This document shows, piece after piece, positions 1 to 6,229 of a stretch of DNA of 11,237 nucleotides (position 1 is its first letter; the number at the start of each line of letters is the position of its first letter). Source of the stretch: Candidatus Methylomirabilota bacterium (GTDB taxonomy: Bacteria > Methylomirabilota > Methylomirabilia > Methylomirabilales > CSP1-5); NCBI GenBank assembly GCA_022615475.1, contig JAKEGQ010000031.1:1-11237 (forward strand). Reading direction: 5' to 3'. Both the position numbers and the translations under genes were made by a program. The notes beneath the pieces are model-generated. The model ran no database searches, was not told where the DNA came from, and worked only from the letters and a program-made list of their open reading frames with translations.

Positions 1-42
1 ACCCTCGCGGAGTACACCTTGGATTATGAACCCCGCACCTGA
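1..42 (+). CDS. 3' end of an upstream gene (partial)
   Basis: Reading from base 1, 13 sense codons are followed by a TGA stop at 40-42, giving a C-terminal peptide TLAEYTLDYEPRT. The alternating polar/aromatic pattern could be a closing beta strand, but this is too short to name a family. The start lies outside the window. It is included because the frame is open from the first base and the next 130 bp look intergenic. It could also be a chance open frame. Confidence 0.35.
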   Translation, partial: TLAEYTLDYEPRT

Positions 43-111
43 CCGCCGCACCGGACAACTCGACTTGGAGAAAGCGGACGTTTTGAACTTGGAGCAACAC
101 CAGGGGCCGAC

Positions 112-140
112 TTGACAAGGGAGAGAGGCTGTGGTACCAA
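112..140 (+). promoter_or_regulatory. Possible sigma70-type promoter for the HNH gene
   Basis: A perfect -35 box TTGACA (112-117) is followed by a 17-bp spacer and a weak -10-like TACCAA (135-140). Transcription would start near 147, about 30 nt before the ATG of the HNH gene. The -35 and spacing are good and the -10 is poor. The 43-175 interval holds nothing else recognisable. Confidence 0.45.
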
Positions 141-175
141 GGATGAAGGCCTGAAGCCCCCTCAGAGGGCCGTGT

Positions 176-775
176 ATGGAGCCCCATAAAGTTCTGATCC
201 TCAACCGGTCTTTTGAACCGCTTCAAGTTTGCGACGTGCGCCGGGCCATTATCCTGCTCTTTACCGGTCGGGCAGAGCGCGTCGAGGACACGGCAGACCT
301 CATCCGTTCCCCTTCGTTCGCCATGCTGATTCCCTCGGTCATCCGCCTCCAGCGCTATATTAGGAGAGCTGGGAGCCACGCCCTCTCCTTCAACAAGAAG
401 AATATCCTCAAGCGAGACTGGTTTACGTGTCAGTACTGTGGGCGCAATGGCGGCGAGCGGATGACCATCGATCATATCGTTCCTCGCTCGCTTGGGGGGA
501 AAACGATCTGGGAGAATGTGGTCAGCGCATGCCGGGCCTGTAACACCCGAAAGGGCAGCCGGACCCCCCAGCAGGCCGGGATGTTCCTGATCCGCAAACC
601 ATCCAGGCCGATCTCGGCCCTGTATCTCACGATCCTTGCTCAATCGGCCCGCCATTTGCATGCCTGGGAGAAGTACCTGCCCGCGGAGGCGGTCGGGTCC
701 CTGACAGGCAACGGAGACAGCAAGGAGGTCTATCCATGCAATGGCGATGGCCGATCACCCTCACCGCTTTTCTGA
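176..775 (+). CDS. HNH endonuclease family protein
   Basis: This is a 199-aa protein of the bacterial HNH family related to McrA/Cas9-type HNH nucleases, predicted to be a metal-dependent cytoplasmic nuclease. The N-terminal ~75 residues (VLILNRSFEPLQVCDVRRA) are the usual head of this family. The HNH module spans about residues 80-130. CQYC (C85/C88) and CRAC (C119/C122) form a zinc ribbon, DH (99-100) carries the catalytic His, and N114 and N123 are the other motif residues. Family members usually end soon after the 'WEKYL' region (about residue 168). The last ~30 residues here look like a non-homologous extension, and their coding sequence overlaps the next gene by 40 nt. The ATG at 176 has only a weak AGGG ribosome-binding site 7 nt upstream. 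Substrate unknown; close relatives are common single-copy chromosomal genes without a demonstrated role. Confidence 0.85.
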   Translation: MEPHKVLILNRSFEPLQVCDVRRAIILLFTGRAERVEDTADLIRSPSFAMLIPSVIRLQRYIRRAGSHALSFNKKNILKRDWFTCQYCGRNGGERMTIDHIVPRSLGGKTIWENVVSACRACNTRKGSRTPQQAGMFLIRKPSRPISALYLTILAQSARHLHAWEKYLPAEAVGSLTGNGDSKEVYPCNGDGRSPSPLF

Positions 776-1197
776 TCCTCGTCGTCGTCACCCCTCTAAA
801 CGCTCAGGCACCGGCGGGCATCCCGTCCGAGGCGGCGACCCCGATCGAGGCCCTGCACCAGGTTCAGTCGAACGATAACCTGCACCTCCTGGCGGCCTAT
901 TACTACGGGGACGCCCGCCAGTGGGTCCAAATCCTGAACACGAATCGCGATGGGATCCGGAACCCGAGCGTGATCCACCCGGGCCAGATCCTGCGCATCT
1001 CTCTCTCCCCCAACTGGAACCCCGGCGAACCGTACAAGGAGTGGAGGCGTCGGGTCCATGATCTGACCCCCGCCGGCAAGCTCACTCTCCAGGTACCAGC
1101 AGAGCGCCCCGCGGCCCCCAAGGAAACCTCCCCCGGTGAGGGTGCCCCTTCCGCCGCACCAGAGGAGCCTGCCGCTCCCCCGAAAGAAGAGGGATAG
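736..1197 (+). CDS. Secreted LysM-domain protein
   Basis: This 153-aa protein has a Sec signal peptide (residues 1-24: Arg, then hydrophobic TAFLILVVV, with a likely cut after NAQ). One LysM domain follows at about residues 40-90 (HQVQSNDNLHLLAAYYYGD ... VIHPGQILRI). The C-terminal tail (about 115-153) is rich in Pro, Ala and Glu and likely disordered. LysM domains bind the N-acetylglucosamine-containing backbone of peptidoglycan, so the product is expected in the periplasm attached to the cell wall. No catalytic domain is present, so it may be a scaffold or adaptor. The ATG at 736 follows a strong AAGGAGGT site that lies inside the 3' end of the HNH gene. The two genes overlap by 40 nt in different frames, which suggests cotranscription and possibly coupling. 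Confidence 0.85.
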   Translation: MQWRWPITLTAFLILVVVTPLNAQAPAGIPSEAATPIEALHQVQSNDNLHLLAAYYYGDARQWVQILNTNRDGIRNPSVIHPGQILRISLSPNWNPGEPYKEWRRRVHDLTPAGKLTLQVPAERPAAPKETSPGEGAPSAAPEEPAAPPKEEG

Positions 1198-1254
1198 CGG
1201 GAGCATCGCGCCCCGAGGCACAGCCAGGGTGCCAGGCCTTTAGCGCTGTCGAGG

Positions 1255-1271
1255 CCACGAATCGTTCGTGG
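1255..1271 (+). other. Short perfect hairpin between LysM gene and uvrB
   Basis: CCACGAA-TCG-TTCGTGG is a 7-bp perfect stem with a 3-nt loop, 58 bp after the LysM stop. There is no T-run after it, so it is not a classical intrinsic terminator. It may act as a transcript-end stabiliser or a protein-binding dyad. A second small stem (GACAC/GTGTC) follows at about 1279-1296. Confidence 0.4.
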
Positions 1272-1289
1272 TGGCCGAGACACGCCTTC

Positions 1290-1318
1290 TTGTGTCACCC
1301 CCCCCTTTCAGCGATAAT
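1290..1318 (+). promoter_or_regulatory. Possible uvrB promoter
   Basis: A good -10 box GATAAT (1313-1318) lies 17 bp after a weak -35 TTGTGT (1290-1295). The start would fall near 1325, about 33 nt before the uvrB ATG. No obvious LexA box (CTGT-N8-ACAG) is visible around it. Confidence is modest because the -35 matches only three consensus positions. Confidence 0.35.
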
Positions 1319-1357
1319 TCCTGTAGGGAGACGCACAACCGCTGGCCAGGAGGGGAT

Positions 1358-3358
1358 ATGTCTCTCTTTAGGCTCCACTGCGACTTCGAACCGAAAGGGG
1401 ATCAACCCCGGGGGATCCAGCAACTCACGGAGGGGATCGCCGAGGGGCGGCGGCACCAGGTCCTCCTGGGGGTGACCGGGTCGGGCAAGACCTTTACCAT
1501 GGCCAACGTCATCGCGGCGAGCGAACGGCCGACCCTGATCATCGCCCATAACAAGACCCTCGCCGCCCAGCTCTACAACGAGTTCAAGACCTTTTTCCCC
1601 GATAATGCCGTCGAATACTTCGTCAGCTACTACGACTACTACCAGCCGGAGGCCTACATCCCCCAGACCGACACCTATATCGAGAAAGATGCCCTGATCA
1701 ACGAGCACATCGACAAGCTGCGCCACTCCGCCACGCGCTCCCTGCTCGAGCGCCGGGACGTGATCATCGTCGCGTCGGTGTCTTGTATCTATGGGTTGGG
1801 CTCCCCCGAGGCCTACTACGGCATGATGGTCTTCGTCGAACAGGGGGGGTGGTGTCACCGCGAGGAGATGCTCCGGAAGCTGGTCGAGATCCAGTACCAG
1901 CGGAACGACTACGATTTTCACCGTGGAACGTTCCGCGTCCGCGGCGACGTGGTCGAGATCTTCCCCGCCTACGCAGATACCGCCGTCCGGGTGGAACTCT
2001 GGGGGGATGAGGTCGCGGGCCTGTGGGAGATCGACCCGCTCACCGGGGCAAAGCTACAGAAACTCCACCGGGCCCCCATCTACCCCGCCAACCACTATGT
2101 CACGCCGGAAGAGCGGCGACGGCTTGCCCTCGAAGCCATCGAGGAGGAACTCGAGGACCGGGCCACCGGGCTCGAGAAAGCGGGCAAGCTCCTGGAGGTC
2201 CAACGCCTGCGACAGCGGACCCTCTTTGATCTCGAGATGATGCGCGAGATCGGCACCTGCAAAGGCATCGAAAACTACTCCCGCCATCTCACGGGGCGGG
2301 CGGCCGGAGAGCCTCCCCCGACCCTCATGGACTACCTCCCGAAGGATGCCCTGGTCATTATCGACGAGTCGCACCAGACGATCCCCCAGCTGCACGGCAT
2401 GTATCGGGGAGATCGCTCCCGGAAGCAGACGTTAGTCGAGTACGGGTTCCGCCTCCCCTCCGCCCTCGATAACCGCCCGCTCACGTTCGCCGAGTTCGAG
2501 CGGATCGTGCATCAGGCCATCTACGTCTCGGCCACGCCCGGCCCCTATGAAATCCAGAAAACCCGCGGCCTGGTCGTAGAGCAGATTATCCGGCCGACGG
2601 GGCTCGTCGACCCCGAGATCGCGGTCCGACCCACTCGGGGCCAGATCGATGACCTTATGCACGAGATTCGGATGCGCGCCACAAACAACCAGCGGGTCCT
2701 CGTCACCACGCTCACGAAGCGGATGGCCGAGGAGCTCACCGACTATCTCGCCGAGCACGGTATCCGGGTCCGCTACCTCCACTCGGATATCGACACCCTC
2801 GAACGTAATGAGATTATCCGCAACCTCCGCCTGGGCAAGTTCGATACTCTCGTCGGGATCAACCTCCTCCGGGAGGGGCTCGACATCCCCGAAGTCTCCC
2901 TCGTCGCCATCCTCGATGCCGACAAGGAAGGGTTCCTGCGGTCTTCGGGATCCCTCATCCAGACCATGGGTCGGGCCGCGCGCAATGTGGAAGGCAAGGC
3001 GATTCTCTACGCCGATGTCACCACCGGCTCCATGAAGGCGGCGTTAGAGGAGACAAGCCGGCGGCGAGCCCTGCAGATGGCGTACAACACGAAACATGGC
3101 ATCACCCCGGAGACCATCAAGAAGCAGATCACCGATGTCCTGGCCTCGATCTACGAGCGCGACTACTACACCGTGCCCGCCCTGCCCGAGGACGAGCGGA
3201 TGAAGTACGTCCCTCGGGAAGAGATCCCCGCCCTCGTCGCGACGTTGGATAAGCAGATGAGGCAGGCGGCCAAGCGCCTGGAGTTTGAGCGGGCCGCCGA
3301 GCTTCGCGACCAGATCCGCGATCTCGAACGCCGCATGCTCGGCATCATCGATCAATAA
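1358..3358 (+). CDS. uvrB: Excinuclease ABC subunit UvrB
   Basis: UvrB, 666 aa, is the damage-verification helicase-like ATPase of nucleotide excision repair; it acts with UvrA and UvrC. Walker A GVTGSGKT is at residues 38-45. The Tyr-rich beta-hairpin region (YFVSYYDYYQPEAY) clamps the damaged strand. The Walker B/DEAH-like box is DESH (336-339), and the helicase motifs GINLLREGLDIPE and QTMGRAARN lie in the C-terminal RecA-like domain. The C-terminal UVR motif (about 630-665), which contacts UvrC, is intact. Length is normal for the family. The ATG at 1358 was chosen because it has a strong AGGAGGGG site just upstream and gives the family N-terminus (FEPKGDQP). An in-frame GTG at 1268 would add 30 unrelated residues. 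The last ~130 bp are duplicated at 4264-4397. Confidence 0.97.
   Translation: MSLFRLHCDFEPKGDQPRGIQQLTEGIAEGRRHQVLLGVTGSGKTFTMANVIAASERPTLIIAHNKTLAAQLYNEFKTFFPDNAVEYFVSYYDYYQPEAYIPQTDTYIEKDALINEHIDKLRHSATRSLLERRDVIIVASVSCIYGLGSPEAYYGMMVFVEQGGWCHREEMLRKLVEIQYQRNDYDFHRGTFRVRGDVVEIFPAYADTAVRVELWGDEVAGLWEIDPLTGAKLQKLHRAPIYPANHYVTPEERRRLALEAIEEELEDRATGLEKAGKLLEVQRLRQRTLFDLEMMREIGTCKGIENYSRHLTGRAAGEPPPTLMDYLPKDALVIIDESHQTIPQLHGMYRGDRSRKQTLVEYGFRLPSALDNRPLTFAEFERIVHQAIYVSATPGPYEIQKTRGLVVEQIIRPTGLVDPEIAVRPTRGQIDDLMHEIRMRATNNQRVLVTTLTKRMAEELTDYLAEHGIRVRYLHSDIDTLERNEIIRNLRLGKFDTLVGINLLREGLDIPEVSLVAILDADKEGFLRSSGSLIQTMGRAARNVEGKAILYADVTTGSMKAALEETSRRRALQMAYNTKHGITPETIKKQITDVLASIYERDYYTVPALPEDERMKYVPREEIPALVATLDKQMRQAAKRLEFERAAELRDQIRDLERRMLGIIDQ
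3225..3358 (+). repeat. Direct repeat copy 1: native 3' end of uvrB
   Basis: The 127 bp at 3225-3351 match 4264-4390 with four mismatches (offset 1039). The mismatches are CCC/CCT Pro, TTG/CTG Leu, CGC/CGG Arg and GCC/GCG Ala, all at third codon positions and all synonymous. The stop codons also align (3356-3358 and 4395-4397); only the last two codons differ in sense (Asp-Gln versus Glu-Thr). This copy is the one fused to the full uvrB reading frame. Confidence 0.95.
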
Positions 3359-3359
3359 A

Positions 3360-3400
3360 GCAGTGCAGGATAGTGCAGTGCAGAAGGTGCAGGAGTGCAG
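3360..3400 (+). repeat. Short GTGCAG repeat cluster
   Basis: Five copies of GTGCAG start at 3363, 3373, 3378, 3387 and 3395, beginning 4 nt after the uvrB stop in the gap between the convergent uvrB and lipoprotein genes. The spacing is irregular (10, 5, 9 and 8 bp). It could be a slippage-generated tract or a remnant of an intergenic repeat family. No function is apparent. Confidence 0.6.
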
Positions 3401-3424
3401 GAAGTTCAGGGGGTGCGACACACC

Positions 3425-4138
3425 TCAGTGGGTTGGCTTCTGACAGTTGGATCGCTCCTGCGCCCGGCAGAGGTTGTAGGCGGAGCGGGCGACCCAGTAC
3501 TGCATGATGTTCTCGACGTCGCCCCAGGTCTTCATGGACTTGGCGTTCAGCGTCCGCGTTCCGATGCGCTTGTCGACGCCCTCGGCGAGGATCTGGCCGG
3601 TCATGGCGTCGGTGAGACGCGCTTCCACCGCCGCCTCCCCCTCGAAGGTCGGCCCTCCCGCCGCCACCTGATAGAGCGAGGTGGCCGCGCGGATGTGAGG
3701 TTCGACGGTGGAGATCACGTCGAGGACGACGTCGGCTTTGCCGAGCTGGGTCAGGGCGACGGCGACCCGCAGGGTGTTGGGCTCGGGAGTTCGCACCATC
3801 TTGAACTGCTGGGAGAACTCGGAGCGGATCAGGCCGTAGAAGTAGTCGGCCAAGGCCTGGGCGTCCTGCTGGGAGATGCCCTTGTTAGAAGCCTCCACGC
3901 TGCGCCACACGGTGACCGGGTCAAGCAGGATCTTGTCGTAGCTCTTCCACGGCACACCGGGTCGGACGTAGACAAGCTCGGCTTGGTACTCGTCCCCTTT
4001 GTGCAGCCGCGAGTAGTCAGCGAGGAAGCCCGATTGTGGGACCTGCTTCGCAGGTTGGGAGACGGCACAGCCGACCGCGGTCAGGAGGAGCGCCACCAGC
4101 AAGGCCAGGCCCGGGCCGCAACGTCTCGCGCGCGTCAT
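3425..4138 (-). CDS. DUF3313 family lipoprotein
   Basis: The product is a 237-aa predicted lipoprotein. The N-terminus has basic residues (RARR), a hydrophobic stretch (about 9-22) and a lipobox AVGC with the modified Cys at residue 24. The +2 residue is Ala rather than Asp, so outer-membrane sorting is expected. The mature part (FLADYSRL, AELVYVRPGVPWKSYDKILLDPVTVW) matches the DUF3313 family of uncharacterised envelope lipoproteins. The ATG at 4138 was chosen because AGGAG lies 8 nt upstream and the signal peptide begins there. A longer in-frame TTG start at 4219 would add 27 residues before the signal. The gene is convergent with uvrB and sits exactly between the two copies of the uvrB 3' end, so it probably arrived with that rearrangement. 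Confidence 0.85.
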   Translation of the reverse strand: MTRARRCGPGLALLVALLLTAVGCAVSQPAKQVPQSGFLADYSRLHKGDEYQAELVYVRPGVPWKSYDKILLDPVTVWRSVEASNKGISQQDAQALADYFYGLIRSEFSQQFKMVRTPEPNTLRVAVALTQLGKADVVLDVISTVEPHIRAATSLYQVAAGGPTFEGEAAVEARLTDAMTGQILAEGVDKRIGTRTLNAKSMKTWGDVENIMQYWVARSAYNLCRAQERSNCQKPTH

Positions 4139-4190
4139 CTCCAATCTCCTGACCGCTCCAAAGGATACGAACTCCCTTTGGGGTGGCAGC

Positions 4191-4219
4191 AGGCTAACGA
4201 GGCAGGTGCTTGGTGTCAA
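4191..4219 (-). promoter_or_regulatory. Probable promoter of the DUF3313 lipoprotein gene
   Basis: On the minus strand TTGACA (4219-4214) is followed after 17 bp by TAGCCT (4196-4191), about 50 nt upstream of the ATG at 4138. The -35 is perfect and the -10 is weak. Confidence 0.45.
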
Positions 4220-4263
4220 GGGAAAAGATATCGCAAGATTCGGCGGTTAGACACCTTTTTCTC

Positions 4264-4397
4264 TCCCTGCCCTCGTCGCGACGCTGGATAAGCAGATGAG
4301 GCAGGCGGCCAAGCGGCTGGAGTTTGAGCGGGCGGCCGAGCTTCGCGACCAGATCCGCGATCTCGAACGCCGCATGCTCGGCATCATCGAAACCTAA
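4264..4397 (+). pseudogene. Detached second copy of the uvrB 3' end
   Basis: This fragment encodes the last ~44 codons of UvrB (PALVATLDKQMRQAAKRLEF ... ending GIIET and TAA). It covers the UVR motif. There is no start codon: the frame is closed by a TAG at 4248-4250. It matches 3225-3358 with only synonymous third-position differences in the shared 127 bp. That means the two copies diverged while both were under coding selection, most simply as uvrB alleles of different lineages, and were later brought together. The fragment ends 9 bp from the stop of the convergent doc gene. It may therefore be the ancestral uvrB end of this locus, with 3225-4263 added later. Confidence 0.9.
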
Positions 4398-4406
4398 ATC
4401 AAAATC

Positions 4407-4826
4407 CTAACCCGCCTTCACCAAGTGTGTTCGAATGAACTTCTGTATCGCATCAACGACCTGGTCCTTGAGCCCTGATGGGCTCTGCGCTACCCACACG
4501 GTGAAATTGTAGAGTCCTTGGGTGTCAGCTCGGATCCACTTGCCGTTGAGGAGGAGAAATACGAGCAGCGTGGTTATGGCGATTCTCTTGTTCCCGTTCT
4601 GAAAAGGATGATTCTTGATCATGAGATAAAAGAGCACACTGGCCTTGGCAGCAAGGGATGGGTAGAGGTCTTTGCCCGAAAACGTCTGAAACGGGGTGAG
4701 CAGGCAGCTTTCAAGTACATGATGAAACCGGGTGGAGAAATCGGGAATTGGCTCATCGAAAGGGAGGTGCTGCTTTGCGAGTCGGAAGGCAAGGTACTCG
4801 ACGTCCGCTACTGTAATGATCCTCAC
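4407..4826 (-). CDS. Doc-type (death-on-curing/Fic family) toxin
   Basis: This 139-aa protein is of the Fic/Doc superfamily. The signature HPFQNGNKR is at residues 73-81. It has the Doc form HxFx(N/D)(A/G)NKR, not the Fic HPFxxGNGR form. In phage P1 Doc this motif phosphorylates elongation factor EF-Tu and blocks translation, so a cytoplasmic growth-inhibiting toxin is expected. Helices around the motif (ITVADVEYLAFRL; SLAAKASVLFYLMI; ITTLLVFLLLNG) fit the family, and the length is typical. The start is a GTG at 4826 whose first base is the last base of the antitoxin TAG (TAGTG), indicating translational coupling. The gene converges on the detached uvrB end, and only 9 bp separate the two stops. 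All motif residues are intact. Confidence 0.9.
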   Translation of the reverse strand: MRIITVADVEYLAFRLAKQHLPFDEPIPDFSTRFHHVLESCLLTPFQTFSGKDLYPSLAAKASVLFYLMIKNHPFQNGNKRIAITTLLVFLLLNGKWIRADTQGLYNFTVWVAQSPSGLKDQVVDAIQKFIRTHLVKAG

Positions 4827-5083
4827 TATTCCTTGCCCAACAACTTCAGTACCTCTCCGTATTCGCGTACTGTCCTGGAGACTGCGGCGTCGATCCGTTT
4901 CTTCCGTTCGGCAGTTACCTTTTTGCCGAGGATCTCTGCTACGGTCTTGTCTGTAATCACATAGGTTCGACCGATCTTTGTGGCGGGAATATCCCCCTTC
5001 TTGACGCGGTTGTAGATCGCAATGCGGCTGACCCCGAGGAGCTTGGCCAGTTCAGGAATAGTGATGTATTTCTCCATGGTCAT
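4826..5083 (-). CDS. Excisionase-family HTH protein, probable antitoxin of the Doc pair
   Basis: This 85-aa protein has a MerR/excisionase-like helix-turn-helix at about residues 6-52 (YITIPELAKLLGVSRIAIYNRVKKGDIPATKIGRTYVI). A charged C-terminal helix (about 55-85) is likely to contact the toxin. It lies directly upstream of the Doc gene with a 1-nt overlap, as type II antitoxins do, but it is not a Phd/YefM-fold protein. It probably binds the tandem dyads upstream and represses its own operon. The ATG at 5083 is preferred (GAGG about 4 nt upstream); a second ATG at 5077 is possible. The antitoxin role is inferred from position and partner. The HTH assignment comes from the sequence. Confidence 0.85.
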   Translation of the reverse strand: MTMEKYITIPELAKLLGVSRIAIYNRVKKGDIPATKIGRTYVITDKTVAEILGKKVTAERKKRIDAAVSRTVREYGEVLKLLGKE

Positions 5084-5105
5084 GGGCCTCAGATTCCTAT
5101 CACAG

Positions 5106-5192
5106 TGTTAATCTCACGCAGTGATATTAACACATGTTAAGCTGTATCGCAAGACTTAACATATGTTAACTTGATCTAACCGTGTTAACAGA
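5106..5192 (-). promoter_or_regulatory. Operator array: three tandem 29-bp dyads
   Basis: Three units at 5106-5134, 5135-5163 and 5164-5192 each have the form TGTTAA-N15-TTAACA-N2. TGTTAA begins at 5106, 5135 and 5164, and TTAACA begins at 5127, 5156 and 5185, a strict 29-bp period. The N15 cores are unrelated to each other, so the half-sites are conserved and not the whole repeat. Adjacent units also create TTAACA-N2-TGTTAA palindromes at 5127-5140 and 5156-5169. The array covers the antitoxin/toxin promoter, so it is most likely the binding site for the HTH antitoxin (autorepression). Confidence 0.85.
5124..5152 (-). promoter_or_regulatory. Promoter of the HTH-Doc operon
   Basis: On the minus strand -35 TTGCGA (5152-5147) and extended -10 TGT-TAATAT (-10 at 5129-5124) are separated by 17 bp. 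The predicted start near 5117 leaves a ~34-nt leader. The -10 overlaps the TTAACA half-site of the first dyad, and the second dyad covers the -35 region, which fits repression by occlusion. Confidence 0.65.
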
Positions 5193-5217
5193 AAAAATAC
5201 CCAGCAACTACTTGAAA

Positions 5218-5817
5218 TTATTGATTTTTTGTATGGTGTTCGACACTAGCATCGCAGTCGCCATCTTCGGCGGGCGGCGGGTAGATAATCCGCGTTCCCT
5301 GCACGCGGGCCCAGGGCCGTAGCGCGTGCGGCTCGATCCGAGAAGCGCCGAGGATGTGTTCTACGGCGACACCGTGCACCACCAAGGCGTCCGCGATCAG
5401 AGAGCGGTGGCAACGCCAGGGCAGCGCCTCGGCGCACACCAGGGCCGCACGCTTTCCGCCCACATGCTCCAGGAGCTCCTGAAGGCCCTTTTCGAACTCG
5501 GGCGTCAGCATGTAGTCGGCATACCCCTGGAAGGAGGCATTCTCCCAGCCGCTGTTCAGGGACCCCGACCGAGGACGCCGCAGGCCCCCAAGCCCTGGCA
5601 TATGCACGTAGCCAATGCCGGCCTGTCGCAGAGTCTGCGAGAAGGTGTCGCGGCTGAACTGCGGGTTGCGCCGCGAGCCGGGCAGTTTCCGCACATCCAC
5701 GACGAGGGTCACCCCGTGATCTTGTAGGAGCCGCAAGAACTCCTCCCACGGTCGGTTGGAGTGGCCGATCGTCAACACGACGTGCGACGGAGAATTGATT
5801 CGCTCCTGGATGCTCAA
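5218..5817 (-). CDS. DUF488 family protein
   Basis: The product is 199 aa from a TTG start at 5817. The core is DUF488: TIGHSNRPWEEFL near the N-terminus, VVDVRKLPGSRRNPQFS at about 39-55, and the signature CAEALPWRCHR (C128, C136, H137, R138). Members are small cytoplasmic proteins of unknown function; the conserved Cys/His pair suggests a metal site or thiol chemistry. The TTG overlaps the TGA of the upstream gene (TTGA), with a weak GGGG site 8-9 nt before it. A GTG at 5778 would give 186 aa and start just before the TIGHS motif, but it lacks a close ribosome-binding site. The frame runs open to 6054 inside the upstream gene, and that part is a shadow frame. It is cotranscribed with the upstream KOW-like gene. 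Confidence 0.85.
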   Translation of the reverse strand: MSIQERINSPSHVVLTIGHSNRPWEEFLRLLQDHGVTLVVDVRKLPGSRRNPQFSRDTFSQTLRQAGIGYVHMPGLGGLRRPRSGSLNSGWENASFQGYADYMLTPEFEKGLQELLEHVGGKRAALVCAEALPWRCHRSLIADALVVHGVAVEHILGASRIEPHALRPWARVQGTRIIYPPPAEDGDCDASVEHHTKNQ

Positions 5818-6179
5818 CGAGCTTTCCCCGACCGGGCCTGGCGCTGCCGCATCTTGGCCAGGGTGACTTTGAGATAGCGCGCGTATCCTGCCGGGCTCAT
5901 CCAGACCTTGGGGCAGTCCACGCGCTTCAGATTCCCGGCCGCGAACGTCCGGAACTGGTGCGTGGTGCTGGTCGCCCGCCTCATACGGACGCGATACTTC
6001 CCCCTTGAAACTTCCCGGACGCGGCCTATCCGGCCGTCGGGGATGCGGACGCAATCGCCCACGCGAAATGTTCGAGCCACAATCGGGCCTCCCAGTGACC
6101 GTCTCCCGCCCTTCACCTCGATCTGCTCCGCCCAGACCTCGAATCTAACTTCCTGCCCCACCCATTGGAACGTGATCAT
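5814..6179 (-). CDS. Small basic KOW/SH3-like protein, unknown function
   Basis: This is a 121-aa basic protein. A KOW/SH3-barrel-like stretch lies at about residues 38-70 (FRVGDCVRIPDGRIGRVREV followed by KYRVRMRR). A conserved-looking tail follows (CPKVWMSPAGYARYLKVTLAKMRQRQ). KOW/SH3-like barrels often bind RNA or DNA, and the strong positive charge fits nucleic-acid binding, but no named family is recognised. The ATG at 6179 is the only start after an in-frame TAG about 12 nt upstream. No clear ribosome-binding site precedes it, and the IS remnant begins within 50 bp, so its native upstream region may have been lost. Its TGA overlaps the DUF488 TTG start, which suggests that the two products are made together. 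Confidence 0.65.
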   Translation of the reverse strand: MITFQWVGQEVRFEVWAEQIEVKGGRRSLGGPIVARTFRVGDCVRIPDGRIGRVREVSRGKYRVRMRRATSTTHQFRTFAAGNLKRVDCPKVWMSPAGYARYLKVTLAKMRQRQARSGKAR

Positions 6180-6229
6180 TCGCGAGACCGACTACAAGAA
6201 ATCAGTATTATGTCCCCCGAGTCCCCCCA

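Noticed and set aside
1279..1297. Possible intrinsic terminator GACAC/GTGTC before uvrB
   Set aside because: The stem is only 5 bp, the loop is long, and a C-tract and not a T-tract follows.
1268..1357. Longer uvrB start at GTG 1268
   Set aside because: It would add 30 residues unlike any UvrB N-terminus. The ATG at 1358 has a strong ribosome-binding site and gives normal length.
4191..4252. Possible attC: GGCTAAC ... GTTAGAC flanking the lipoprotein promoter region
   Set aside because: The boxes roughly fit RYYYAAC/GTTRRRY, but the sequence between them has no complementary inner arms, so it cannot fold as an attC.
3395..4291. Plus-strand 298-aa ORF opposite the lipoprotein gene
   Set aside because: It is a high-GC antisense shadow. 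The minus-strand frame has a signal peptide, lipobox, DUF3313 motifs and ribosome-binding site, and the plus frame has none.
4518..4964. Plus-strand 148-aa ORF across doc and the antitoxin
   Set aside because: It lies antisense to two recognisable genes with conserved motifs and has no family resemblance.
5106..5192. A 29-bp periodic repeat that resembles a mini-CRISPR array
   Set aside because: Only the 6-bp half-sites are conserved; the cores differ and spacers are just 2 bp. The position over a promoter of an autoregulated toxin-antitoxin operon fits an operator, and no cas genes are present.
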